A DNA stretch of 64,000 nt from an uncultured Alphaproteobacteria bacterium (lineage in GTDB: Bacteria; Pseudomonadota; Alphaproteobacteria; RF32; CAG-239): assembly GCA_910576955.1 (NCBI GenBank), contig CAJTJB010000002.1:124001-188000 (forward strand). The letters are read 5' to 3'. The first letter of the stretch is position 1, and every line of letters starts with the position of its first letter. Below are positions 1-8,860 of the stretch, in pieces. The notes beneath the pieces were generated by a model, which was not told the DNA's origin, ran no database searches, and saw nothing but the letters and a program-made list of their open reading frames with translations. The translations under genes were made by a program, and so were the position numbers.

Positions 1-882
<882 letters not shown>

Positions 883-922
883 TTAGCCCGATGAGGATAT
901 GTATCCTGTTTTTTTGAAAAAT

Positions 923-947
923 AAAGGGGATGTCTGACACCCCCTTA
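923..947 (-). terminator. Hairpin after rpmA
   Basis: On the minus strand AAGGGG pairs with CCCCTT around a short loop and is followed by a T-rich stretch (A-rich 911-925 on the plus strand). It sits between rpmA and obgE, so it may attenuate rather than fully stop transcription. Confidence 0.55.
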
Positions 948-967
948 TCTTTTGCTTGCGAGTGAGA

Positions 968-1225
968 TTATTCAGCCGGTACAACAGAAACATAAGTTCT
1001 GTCATTGGCTTTGGTCTTGAACTCAACTTTTCCTTCTGCGGTTGCAAAAATGGTGTGGTCTTTACCCATGCCAACATTTTCACCCGGGTGGAATTTTGTT
1101 CCGCGCTGGCGAATGATAATGTTGCCGGAAATTACGGATTCACCGCCGAATTTTTTTACACCTAAACGACGTCCGATAGAATCGCGTCCGTTTGATGAGC
1201 TACCGCCTGATTTCTTATGTGCCAT
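968..1225 (-). CDS. rpmA: 50S ribosomal protein L27
   Basis: L27 reaches the peptidyl transferase centre through its flexible N-terminus and helps position tRNA on the ribosome. The 85-residue product starts [10 protein letters not shown], the conserved L27 opening, and contains the family motif [12 protein letters not shown]; the length is normal. There is no N-terminal extension needing cleavage as in Firmicutes. The minus-strand start is preceded by TAGGAG. It follows rplU by 20 nt, as in almost all bacteria. Confidence 0.97.
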   Translation of the reverse strand: MAHKKSGGSSSNGRDSIGRRLGVKKFGGESVISGNIIIRQRGTKFHPGENVGMGKDHTIFATAEGKVEFKTKANDRTYVSVVPAE

Positions 1226-1245
1226 TTTTAAAAACTCCTACTTAA

Positions 1246-1545
1246 TTATTTGCACAACTCGGTAATTTTTACGAGTGTGATGTTTTGTCTGTGACCGTTT
1301 TTACGACGGTAGTTTTGTCTTCTTTTTTTCTTGAAAACGATAACTTTTGCGTCTTTAGCCTGTTTAACGATGGTCGCTTTTACGCTTGCGCCGGCAACAA
1401 AAGGTGTGCCAACGGTTTCGTCCATTGCCAAGACTTCATTAAAAATTACTTCGCTTCCGGCTTCGCCCGCAATCTTTTCGATTTTGATAACGTCATTGGA
1501 CGCTACTTTGTATTGCTTGCCGCCTGTTTTAATTACTGCATACAT
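1246..1545 (-). CDS. rplU: 50S ribosomal protein L21
   Basis: L21 binds 23S rRNA in the large subunit. The 99-residue product opens [14 protein letters not shown], the L21 hallmark, and ends with the basic [16 protein letters not shown] segment typical of the family. AGGTG precedes the ATG. It is the first gene of the rplU-rpmA-obgE series, so the promoter probably lies in 1546-1613, although no clear -35/-10 pair stands out there. Confidence 0.97.
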   Translation of the reverse strand: MYAVIKTGGKQYKVASNDVIKIEKIAGEAGSEVIFNEVLAMDETVGTPFVAGASVKATIVKQAKDAKVIVFKKKRRQNYRRKNGHRQNITLVKITELCK

Positions 1546-1613
1546 TTTATTTCACCTGTTTTATAGATTTAAACATAACTTTTTTGTGCACTATACATAA
1601 GTTTTTTCAGGAG

Positions 1614-2177
1614 TCAATAAGAATCTGATATAAATTTAAATTTATTTGCTTTTTTCTCTTCTTCTTTGAGGCGTCGGTAAAGGCGTGGATGCATAAAACG
1701 CCCGTTCCAAATGCCGTTTTTGCGGCGCTTGGCTTCGGCTTGTTCGGCGGCGTAATCGCTTTCCAGATAAACAATCGCGTGACCGGAGCGTATCATTTCG
1801 GCGTTTAGGTCGGTTTTGCCGACATAACAAGTGCATAAATCCCGATTATATTTGTCTTTTTTATGGATGATGCATCTGACTTCGCCGTTTGCAATCAGTT
1901 TTTGCAGATGTGACAGAGATTCTTTGCCGCAGGGATAGTTTTGTTGCTTTTTGTCTTTGCAGAGTTGGGTGTATTCCGGAGCATCTATGCCCATCAGGCG
2001 GATGCGGCGCGTGCCGATTTCAAGGCTGTCACCATCAACCGCTTTGACCGGAGCGAGCGGAGAGGAAATAATTTCTTCCGCGGAGCTCGCACTTTCAAAG
2101 TATAGCGAAAGGGCGGCAAGAATTATGCAAAATATTATGCGGTATGGTGTGTATATGTGTGACAATTTTCTTCCCAT
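1614..2177 (-). CDS. Exported thermonuclease (SNase family)
   Basis: Staphylococcal-nuclease-like endonuclease that cuts DNA or RNA with Ca2+. Of 187 residues, about 1-33 form a signal peptide or anchor (hydrophobic IIFCIILAALSLYF then ASSAEE). The SNase fold follows: VDGDSLE, RRIRLMGIDAPE carrying the catalytic Arg and metal-binding Asp, a KES segment for the catalytic Glu, and KYNRDLC for the second Arg. Several cysteines (about 93, 103, 121, 135, 137) suggest disulphides and a periplasmic or secreted location. The C-terminus is a basic, lysine-rich tail. It is transcribed divergently from the lipoprotein gene at 2245 across a 67-bp gap. The Shine-Dalgarno is weak. Confidence 0.85.
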   Translation of the reverse strand: MGRKLSHIYTPYRIIFCIILAALSLYFESASSAEEIISSPLAPVKAVDGDSLEIGTRRIRLMGIDAPEYTQLCKDKKQQNYPCGKESLSHLQKLIANGEVRCIIHKKDKYNRDLCTCYVGKTDLNAEMIRSGHAIVYLESDYAAEQAEAKRRKNGIWNGRFMHPRLYRRLKEEEKKANKFKFISDSY

Positions 2178-2244
2178 CGGCGGACTTTCAATATATTTTT
2201 AGCCTAATAGTATATACTTATAACTTTATTAAGGGTTGGTTAGC

Positions 2245-3423
2245 GTGCAGAAAAAAATAGTTTTGAGCTTATGCCTGGCAGCTGCAGCAATGGGGATGGC
2301 GTCTTGTTCCTGCTTTTTCGGATCCGGAACAGAAAAATATGAGAATTTGAGCAACGAAGCTGACAGTTATGCCGGTGCGGATGTTGTTGTGTATCATCCG
2401 GAAGAGGCGGCAAGCGTGTTTAATAAGAGGGTGCCGCCGCTTAATTCGCTGATTGTGTGCCGCGATAAGCAGTGTGCGCCGGCAGAGCTTTCAAAGTCAC
2501 GCGAATATATCTTCAATGCGTTGACACAGCTGGTTGATAATAATTTGGACAGTACGGCATTGTTGTGCGAGGCGAATCCGCAGGCGCACGTTTGCGTTAA
2601 TCCGTATTTGACTGTTCCCGCGAAAATCGGCGTTACACCGGCGTATGTTTATTTTGACGGTGTGAAAATTATTGATGCTTCAATTAAAGACGGGCAAACC
2701 GGGCTTGATTTGGTGCTCGGGTATAATTTGAGCTACAACGGGCAGACGCCGACAGTATGCAAACCCGACAAAGCGATGCTTTATGTGAAAAATAATAATA
2801 AGGTTGTGTTAAACGGCAACGGCTTTAAATGCGATATGACGAGTGTGGGCACGACAACCATCCGTGCTTTGTTCAGCATTGATTATATTGATTTGGATTA
2901 TGGTTATATCGGCGGATATTACAGTATCGGGCTTTCAGGGCCGGCATACGGCGGCGGTACGGGATACAGCCTTATCCGGTTGAAAAAAGACGCGCATCCG
3001 CTAAAGCCGTCTTTAATGGCGCCTGCGGCTGAAGAACCTGTTGCGGCTGACCCAGTAAAACCGGTTGTTAAACCGCAAGTTAATCCCGAGGCACTGAAAA
3101 TTAACGATACGGAGGCAGAAAAGGCGCTTGCTCCGGTTCAGATTAAGGAAGAAGTTGTCAAGAAACCGGAAGAACCAGTTGTTGAATCGTATTCCGGTCG
3201 GAAACCTTTGCAGACCGATGTCAGTTTTGAGAGTTCCGATGAACGCATTTACCTTACTCCGGCGCAGCCGATGCAGCTTTCTCCCGATTCGGTGGTTACG
3301 TCCGAAAAGGTTATCCTGAATCCGGAGTCGCGGAATGCCAAACCTTATGAAATCAGAGAAGTCGGGTTTGAGCCTGCGTTTGAAGAGGTTTATGTTGATG
3401 ATTTAGATGAATATATAAAATAA
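2245..3423 (+). CDS. Putative lipoprotein of unknown function
   Basis: I do not recognise a family. A GTG start at 2245 is preferred over TTG at 2236 because AAGGG at 2231-2235 is correctly spaced from it. The 392-residue product begins with a lipoprotein signal peptide and lipobox (MASC), so it is probably anchored to a membrane facing the periplasm. Residues about 60-250 form a compact domain with paired cysteines (ICRDKQC, LLCEANPQAHVC) and a glycine/tyrosine-rich GGYYSIGLSGPAYGGGTGYS run. Residues about 260-392 are proline-, lysine- and glutamate-rich and look disordered, as in proteins spanning the periplasm. A terminator follows at 3454. Confidence 0.75.
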   Translation: MQKKIVLSLCLAAAAMGMASCSCFFGSGTEKYENLSNEADSYAGADVVVYHPEEAASVFNKRVPPLNSLIVCRDKQCAPAELSKSREYIFNALTQLVDNNLDSTALLCEANPQAHVCVNPYLTVPAKIGVTPAYVYFDGVKIIDASIKDGQTGLDLVLGYNLSYNGQTPTVCKPDKAMLYVKNNNKVVLNGNGFKCDMTSVGTTTIRALFSIDYIDLDYGYIGGYYSIGLSGPAYGGGTGYSLIRLKKDAHPLKPSLMAPAAEEPVAADPVKPVVKPQVNPEALKINDTEAEKALAPVQIKEEVVKKPEEPVVESYSGRKPLQTDVSFESSDERIYLTPAQPMQLSPDSVVTSEKVILNPESRNAKPYEIREVGFEPAFEEVYVDDLDEYIK

Positions 3424-3453
3424 AAATTAACGATTTAGGTTTTAATGTAAAAG

Positions 3454-3482
3454 AGCTTCAAATGGTATTTGGAGCTTTTTTG
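3454..3482 (+). terminator. Rho-independent terminator after lipoprotein gene
   Basis: AGCTTCAAAT (3454-3463) pairs with ATTTGGAGCT (3467-3476) through one G-T wobble, followed by T6. Confidence 0.75.
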
Positions 3483-3513
3483 CGGGTAAAGAGGTAAAAA
3501 AACAGGAAGAATT

Positions 3514-4170
3514 ATGAATAAGAAATTTGTTATTGCATTGATTGGGGCGCCGGCTTCCGGCAAAGGATATATAGCATCTTCTTTGGTTAAGGAACTTAAA
3601 GGGGTATATGGTTTTAAAGATGAGGATATTGCCGATATTTCCGTTGGCGAAATGATACGGCGCGAGAAAAAGGCGAAAACACCGCTGGGGCTTGCTCTGG
3701 AAGCTAATATGAAAGAGGGCGGGCTTGCGCCGGATGATATGATTAACGAGATGTTGATTGAAGAACTGAAAAATGTGAATGCAAAAGTGTTGATTATGGA
3801 CGGGTATCCACGCACCGTGGGGCAGGTTAAGGAATTTGACAAGCTTATGAAACAATTTAACAGCGCGGTTATTTTCCGCGATACACCGAAAGATTTGATT
3901 TTAGAGCGTGTTAAGAATCGGCGTATCTGTGAAAAATGCGGTATGGCGCATGATGTTGGCGATGGCGTTTGCGAGTGCGGCGGACGTTTGGTTAAACGCA
4001 AAGATGACCAAGTTTTGCCGGAACGTTTGGCTGAATATGAAGAAATGACCAAGCCTGCGGTTTTGGAATTGCAGAAAAAAGGCAAAAATTTCTTTTGGTA
4101 TGAGGGAACGGCAGAAGGCGAAGATATTGCCCGTGACTTTTTAGCGGCAAATAAGCAGTATTTGCAGTAA
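3514..4170 (+). CDS. adk: Adenylate kinase
   Basis: Interconverts ATP + AMP and 2 ADP. The 218-residue product has a P-loop GAPASGKG at about 11-18, the NMP-binding segment ISVGEMIRREKK and the DGYPRT motif. The LID contains a zinc-finger-like cluster CEKC followed by CEC, as in zinc-type adenylate kinases. It is not in its common place between secY and rpsM; the spc operon in this window also stops before that position. It is followed 8 nt later by the YbaK-like gene, so the two are probably cotranscribed. Some sequence features are loose for the family (for example GYIASSLV after the P-loop), so another nucleoside monophosphate kinase is possible. Confidence 0.85.
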   Translation: MNKKFVIALIGAPASGKGYIASSLVKELKGVYGFKDEDIADISVGEMIRREKKAKTPLGLALEANMKEGGLAPDDMINEMLIEELKNVNAKVLIMDGYPRTVGQVKEFDKLMKQFNSAVIFRDTPKDLILERVKNRRICEKCGMAHDVGDGVCECGGRLVKRKDDQVLPERLAEYEEMTKPAVLELQKKGKNFFWYEGTAEGEDIARDFLAANKQYLQ

Positions 4171-4178
4171 GGCTTGCG

Positions 4179-4646
4179 ATGAGTATTGCGGCGGTTCGGG
4201 AATATTTTAAGCCATTCGGAATTGAAAATCGGATTTTAGAGTTTGATGTTTCAAGCGCAACGGTTGAATTGGCTGCTTTGGCGCTTGAGTGTGAGCAATG
4301 CCGGATTGCAAAAACGCTGTCGTTTGATTGCAATGGCGAGACACTGCTGATTGTGACTGCCGGCGATTGCAAAATTGATAATGCTAAATATAAACAGCAA
4401 TTTCAGTGCAAGGCAAAGATGTTGACAGCAGAAGAGGTTTTGGCTCGTACGGGGCACGCTGTGGGCGGTGTTTGTCCGTTTGCCGTTCCGAATGGTGTTA
4501 AAATATGTTTGGATGTATCCTTAAAAAGATTTCAGACGGTTTTTCCTGCCTGCGGGAGTGCAAACAGCGCGATTGAGTTGACACCTGATGAGCTGGAAAT
4601 GTATACGCAAAATTCTGTTTGGGTTGATGTGTGTAAAGTGAAATAA
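4179..4646 (+). CDS. YbaK/EbsC-family aminoacyl-tRNA deacylase
   Basis: This family hydrolyses mischarged aminoacyl-tRNAs (Cys-tRNA-Pro or Ala-tRNA-Pro) in trans. The 155-residue product shows the YbaK fold signature: the catalytic lysine in RIAKTLSF and the C-terminal GHAVGGVCPFAVP loop. It begins 8 nt after adk. Which tRNA it edits cannot be read from the sequence. It contains an unusual number of cysteines (CEQC, FQCK, FPACGS). Confidence 0.85.
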   Translation: MSIAAVREYFKPFGIENRILEFDVSSATVELAALALECEQCRIAKTLSFDCNGETLLIVTAGDCKIDNAKYKQQFQCKAKMLTAEEVLARTGHAVGGVCPFAVPNGVKICLDVSLKRFQTVFPACGSANSAIELTPDELEMYTQNSVWVDVCKVK

Positions 4647-4665
4647 TTTTTTTATTTAGTAAGAG

Positions 4666-4693
4666 AAAAGCCCGAGAAAATCTCGGGCTTTTT
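4666..4693. terminator. Bidirectional terminator between adk-ybaK and pnp
   Basis: AAAAGCCCGAGA pairs perfectly with TCTCGGGCTTTT around a 3-nt loop. A-run and T-run on the two sides allow it to serve the convergent genes on both strands. Confidence 0.9.
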
Positions 4694-4712
4694 GTGATAC
4701 ACTGTATTTAAA

Positions 4713-6827
4713 TTAAGCGTCTTCACCGGTTTCCTGATTAACACGTTTGGCGGAAAGTCTGATTTTTCCGCGATTATCCGTGCCCATACATTTAACCCAG
4801 ATTTTGTCACCTTCTTTGTAGAAATCTGTAACCGAGGCAATGCGCTCGTTTTTGATTTCAGAGATGTGAACCAAACCTTCGGTTGAACCCAAGAAGCGGA
4901 CGAATGCGCCGAAATCCATAATTTTGGTGATAACACCGTGGTAGTTTTTGCCATCTTCAGGAACAGCAACAATACCATTGATGATTTCAAGTGCGGCTTC
5001 GGCGTCTTTCTTGTCAACAGCAGCAACATTAACCGTTCCGTCATCATCAATATCAATCTTGGTGTTGGTTTTTTCGATGATATCGCGGATAACCTTGCCG
5101 CCGGTGCCGATAACTTCGCGAATCTTGTCTACCGGAATCTTGATAGTGATGATACGCGGTGCATTCGGAGAAACTTCCGGACGAGGTTCTGCTAACGCTT
5201 TTGCCATTTCACCCAAAATGTGAATGCGCCCTTCGTGAGCCTGTGCCAAAGCGTTTTTCATAATCTCTTTGGTGATGGAAGTGATTTTGATATCCATCTG
5301 CAGAGCTGTTACGCCGTCTTTAGTTCCGGCGACCTTGAAGTCCATATCGCCGAGGTGGTCTTCATCACCCAAAATGTCGGTTAAGATAGCGACGCGACCG
5401 TCATCTTCTTTAATTAAGCCCATAGCAATACCGGCAACAGGCTTTTTCAACGGAACGCCGGCATCCATTAACGAAAGGACAGAGCCGCATACGGTTGCCA
5501 TAGACGAAGAACCGTTTGATTCCATAATATCCGATACGACGCGGATGGTGTAAGGAAATTCTGCCTTGTCTTTCGGCAACATCGGGTGAATAGCGCGCCA
5601 TGCGAGTTTGCCGTGACCGATTTCACGACGCCCAGGCGAACCTAATCTGCCGCATTCGCCAACCGAGAATGGCGGGAAGTTATAGTTTAACATAAATTCC
5701 TGACGGGTTTCATCCATCAAGCCGTCAATAATCTGCGAATCTTCGCCCGTGCCCAGTGTGGTAACAACCAATGCCTGCGTTTCACCGCGGGTGAACAGGG
5801 CAGATCCGTGTGTTGTCGGCAATAAGTTAACTTCGCAGGTAATCGGGCGGACAGTTTTTGTGTCACGACCATCAATACGCGAGCCCGTGGTTAAAACTTT
5901 TTCACGCATTACCGAGTGCATTAACTTTTCAACAGCGTCTAAAGCATAGCGGGTTTCAAACTCGTTTTCGGGGTCAATAGTCGCATTAACTTCTGCGCTT
6001 AATTCACCTAAACGGGTTGAACGTTTTTGCTTGTCTACTTCGTTAAATGCCTCTTCGTATTTGCTGCGAAAGTCTTTTTCGATACGATTGTAGAGTTCGT
6101 CAAACTCCGGCGGAAATACCGGTGCTTCCCAAGGTTCTTTGCCAGCTTCGGCTTTTAATTCGTTAATCATATTGATAACGCCTTGGAAGTTGTCAAAACC
6201 GAACATTACGGCGTTTAACATTGTTTCTTCCGAAAGTTCGTTGGCTTCGGATTCAACCATCAAAACGCCTTCGCTTGTTCCGGCTACGGTTAATTCCAAC
6301 TCGGAATTTTTCAACTCTTCAACTGTCGGGTTCAAAACATATTTTCCATCAATATAGCCCACTTTGGCAGCGCCAATCGGACCTAAAAACGGAATGCCGG
6401 AAATTGCCAGTGCGGCAGAGGCGGCAACCATTGCCAAAACGTCCGAATCGGTTTTTTTATCATGTGCGATAGTGGTGCAGACAATTTGAACTTCGTTTTT
6501 AAACGCATCAGGAAACAGCGGGCGAATCGGGCGGTCAATCAAACGGGATACCAAAACTTCGCGTTCGGAAGGTTTGCCCTCGCGTTTCATAAAGCCGCCG
6601 GGGATTTTGCCGGTTGCATAATATTTTTCCTGATAGTTAACAGTTAAAGGGAAAAAATCCTGATCAGCTTTTGCTTCTTTTGCGGCAACCACAGTTGCAA
6701 CAACGACCGTATTTCCATAACTTGCATAAACGGCACCTGTTGCCTGCTTTGCGATTTTACCTGTTTCTAAAACTAATTTGCGACCGCCCCATTCCATTTC
6801 TTTGCGGTGCACATTCCAATTGACCAT
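4713..6827 (-). CDS. pnp: Polyribonucleotide nucleotidyltransferase (PNPase)
   Basis: Phosphorolytic 3'-5' exoribonuclease and degradosome component. The start at 6825-6827 ([15 protein letters not shown]) is chosen because AGGAAAGG lies just upstream; the longer in-frame ATG at 6857 falls inside an intercistronic hairpin. The 704 residues contain the two RNase PH domains ([48 protein letters not shown]), then KH ([17 protein letters not shown]) and S1 ([13 protein letters not shown]) domains, all in normal order. It is the last gene of truB-rpsO-pnp. The C-terminus is short and lacks the glycine-rich tail that many alphaproteobacterial PNPases carry after S1. Confidence 0.98.
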   Translation of the reverse strand: MVNWNVHRKEMEWGGRKLVLETGKIAKQATGAVYASYGNTVVVATVVAAKEAKADQDFFPLTVNYQEKYYATGKIPGGFMKREGKPSEREVLVSRLIDRPIRPLFPDAFKNEVQIVCTTIAHDKKTDSDVLAMVAASAALAISGIPFLGPIGAAKVGYIDGKYVLNPTVEELKNSELELTVAGTSEGVLMVESEANELSEETMLNAVMFGFDNFQGVINMINELKAEAGKEPWEAPVFPPEFDELYNRIEKDFRSKYEEAFNEVDKQKRSTRLGELSAEVNATIDPENEFETRYALDAVEKLMHSVMREKVLTTGSRIDGRDTKTVRPITCEVNLLPTTHGSALFTRGETQALVVTTLGTGEDSQIIDGLMDETRQEFMLNYNFPPFSVGECGRLGSPGRREIGHGKLAWRAIHPMLPKDKAEFPYTIRVVSDIMESNGSSSMATVCGSVLSLMDAGVPLKKPVAGIAMGLIKEDDGRVAILTDILGDEDHLGDMDFKVAGTKDGVTALQMDIKITSITKEIMKNALAQAHEGRIHILGEMAKALAEPRPEVSPNAPRIITIKIPVDKIREVIGTGGKVIRDIIEKTNTKIDIDDDGTVNVAAVDKKDAEAALEIINGIVAVPEDGKNYHGVITKIMDFGAFVRFLGSTEGLVHISEIKNERIASVTDFYKEGDKIWVKCMGTDNRGKIRLSAKRVNQETGEDA

Positions 6828-6856
6828 ATTTTTTACCTTTCCTATAAAATACCTCA

Positions 6857-6910
6857 CCTGATGTTATATCAGGATTTTGCAAATAGCGGAGCCCCATTGC
6901 CCCGCTATTT
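6857..6910 (-). promoter_or_regulatory. Paired hairpins between rpsO and pnp
   Basis: Two stems occupy the rpsO-pnp gap: AAATAGCGG (6881-6889) with CCGCTATTT (6902-6910), and CCTGAT (6857-6862) with ATCAGG (6868-6873). In E. coli the same gap carries an attenuator and an RNase III site through which PNPase represses itself. That role here is inference from position and structure. Confidence 0.55.
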
Positions 6911-6921
6911 GTTTTCAAACA

Positions 6922-7191
6922 TTACTTACGTAAATCTAACTTTTTAATCAATGTTTGATATCTTTCTTCGCTTGTTGCCTTTAAGTGGTCTAACAAGTGA
7001 CGGCGGCGGCTGACCATCTTCATCAAGCCCAGACGAGAGTGCAAGTCTTTTTTGTGGGTGTTGAAGTGTTCAATCAGCGCGTTGATACGGTATGTCCAGA
7101 TAGCAATTTGAACTTCCGGTGAACCGGTATCACCCTGTTTGGTGCCGTATTGAGCAATAATTTCTTGTTTCTTTTCATTTGTAATCGACAT
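6922..7191 (-). CDS. rpsO: 30S ribosomal protein S15
   Basis: S15 binds the 16S rRNA three-way junction early in 30S assembly. The 89-residue product has the family motifs [11 protein letters not shown], LTxHF-like [17 protein letters not shown] and [10 protein letters not shown]. It is 32 nt after truB and upstream of pnp, the conserved arrangement. Confidence 0.98.
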   Translation of the reverse strand: MSITNEKKQEIIAQYGTKQGDTGSPEVQIAIWTYRINALIEHFNTHKKDLHSRLGLMKMVSRRRHLLDHLKATSEERYQTLIKKLDLRK

Positions 7192-7223
7192 CTTCTATTC
7201 CTTTTTTATATTAAATTTAACGT

Positions 7224-8126
7224 TTATAAATTAAATACCCGAATCGGGAAAACTTTGTTTTCTTTTGTTCCGATTAAGGCGATAAGCTTGTTTTCAAAAC
7301 AGGCAGCTGCCATGTCTTCAAACGGAATTAAATCCGCAGAATCAAACATTTGCCCGCTTTTCAGCTTAAGAGTTTGCTCTTTGGTTAAAGCGATAACCGT
7401 GATGTCGCACAGAAATGTTTCAACCGGTTTAAGAGGGGAAACTCCGTCGCCTTTATATAGCATATTTTTTAAATTATCCAGCAAAATCGTATGCGAGAGG
7501 TCAAAAAATCCGTTTTTAGTGCGGCGAAGCGCGGTTAAATGCCCGCAAGTGTTGAGCGCAACGGCAATATCCGTGCCGAGAGTGCGGACGTATGTGCCTT
7601 TAGAGCAGGTGACGCGGAAGTCGGCTTCTTTTTGTTCCAAACGCGTGTTTAAGAGCGTCAGTTCTTTGATAGTGATTTGTCGGGAGGGAATTTCAAACTC
7701 TTTGCCTTTGCGTGCCAAGTCATATGCGCGTTCCCCGTTAATGTGAATGGCGGAATATTTGGGAGGAATCTGGCTGATTTCACCGATAAACTGCGGCAGG
7801 ATGTTTTGTATTTGCTCTAATGTGGGGATGTTGGCGGAGGTTTCGGAAATTTCGCCTTCGGTATCTGCGGTGGTGGTGGCAGTGCCGAATTTGAGCGTGA
7901 ACTCATATGTCTTTTCCGTTCCCTCAAGGTAAGGGATGAGCTTGGTTGCCTCGCCGAATGCCAATGGCAGAACGCCGGTTGCAAAAGGGTCAAGCGTGCC
8001 GATGTGTCCGGCTTTTTTAGCGTGAAACAAGTATTGAATTTTACGCAAGGCTTGGTTGGAGCTGATACCTTGCGGTTTGTCAAGGATTATCCAGCCGTTT
8101 ATATTTTGGTTATAATGCGAGCTCAT
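7224..8126 (-). CDS. truB: tRNA pseudouridine-55 synthase
   Basis: Makes pseudouridine 55 in the T-loop of tRNAs. The 300-residue product has GWIILDKPQGISS, the catalytic motif HIGTLDPFATGVLP with its aspartate at about 46, and RTLGTDIA. Its ATG overlaps the hda stop codon (ATGA), which implies translational coupling. The usual upstream genes infB and rbfA are absent and are replaced by cckA and hda. Confidence 0.97.
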   Translation of the reverse strand: MSSHYNQNINGWIILDKPQGISSNQALRKIQYLFHAKKAGHIGTLDPFATGVLPLAFGEATKLIPYLEGTEKTYEFTLKFGTATTTADTEGEISETSANIPTLEQIQNILPQFIGEISQIPPKYSAIHINGERAYDLARKGKEFEIPSRQITIKELTLLNTRLEQKEADFRVTCSKGTYVRTLGTDIAVALNTCGHLTALRRTKNGFFDLSHTILLDNLKNMLYKGDGVSPLKPVETFLCDITVIALTKEQTLKLKSGQMFDSADLIPFEDMAAACFENKLIALIGTKENKVFPIRVFNL

Positions 8127-8860
8127 ATAAAAAGTTCCAGTTGTTGGTTTTTGTTTAAGTTATTCAAGGCTTCTTTTACGATGGGAACGGATACGGTGCG
8201 CCCGTATGTCCATGAGATGTCGTCAATTTCTGCTATTAAGCGCGCAACGAAATCAAAAGAGCGCTCGGTGTGTTTTAGGATATAGTCTAATATGTCCTGC
8301 GAGATGATTATCTGGCGGTCATTGAAGAGCTTGACAATCAGCGCGGTCAACATTGTATCATCGGGTTGCAATATCTCAACAGTCGGGATGATGTTTAGTC
8401 GTGAGCGCAAATCCGGCAGTTTCAGCGGCAATTTCGACGGCGGCAGCTCGGATGTAAACAATATAAATTTATCCGGAACGTTGTAGTGGTTATATAAATG
8501 GAAAAAAGCCTCTTCGTTGATTGTTCCGTCAAGGTTTTCAATTACCAGAAACGGATATTCGTTAGCGTATTTATTTATATTTTTCATATTGATTTGCGCC
8601 GCGTTGACAATCGGGATTTGTATTGGGCGGGGCAGGCTTTTTTGCACTCGGTTTATCCATATGTGGGCAAGGTGGGATTTGCCCGAGCTTTTCGGACCGT
8701 AAATATTTAACGCAAAGTGTTGCCAATAAGGCCACATTTTGATGGCTTTGTAAGCGGTTTCATTACAATTTGCGACCAAAAAATCCTCTTCGCCCATATA
8801 GGTATTCGGGGCGAATTTTAATAAATATTGTCCGGATTTATTTTTGAGGCGGTTTTCCAT
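8123..8860 (-). CDS. hda: DnaA-related ATPase, Hda-type
   Basis: Hda/HdaA proteins resemble the DnaA AAA+ domain and stimulate ATP hydrolysis by DnaA with the beta clamp (RIDA), limiting re-initiation. The 245-residue product has a Walker A YGPKSSGKSHLAHIW, a Walker B-like LVIENLDG, sensor FILFTSE and the DLRSRLN box, and it lacks the DnaA DNA-binding domain. Its ATG shares one base with the cckA stop (TAATG), and its own stop overlaps truB. The C-terminal NKNQQLELFI could contribute to clamp contact, but the Hda clamp motif is normally N-terminal. Confidence 0.85.
   Translation of the reverse strand: MENRLKNKSGQYLLKFAPNTYMGEEDFLVANCNETAYKAIKMWPYWQHFALNIYGPKSSGKSHLAHIWINRVQKSLPRPIQIPIVNAAQINMKNINKYANEYPFLVIENLDGTINEEAFFHLYNHYNVPDKFILFTSELPPSKLPLKLPDLRSRLNIIPTVEILQPDDTMLTALIVKLFNDRQIIISQDILDYILKHTERSFDFVARLIAEIDDISWTYGRTVSVPIVKEALNNLNKNQQLELFI

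Noticed and set aside
3435..4085. 216-codon minus-strand frame opposite adk
   Set aside because: Serine/isoleucine-rich shadow of the adk frame, without start signals.
7150..7746. 198-codon plus-strand frame opposite truB
   Set aside because: Antisense to truB; low-complexity translation.
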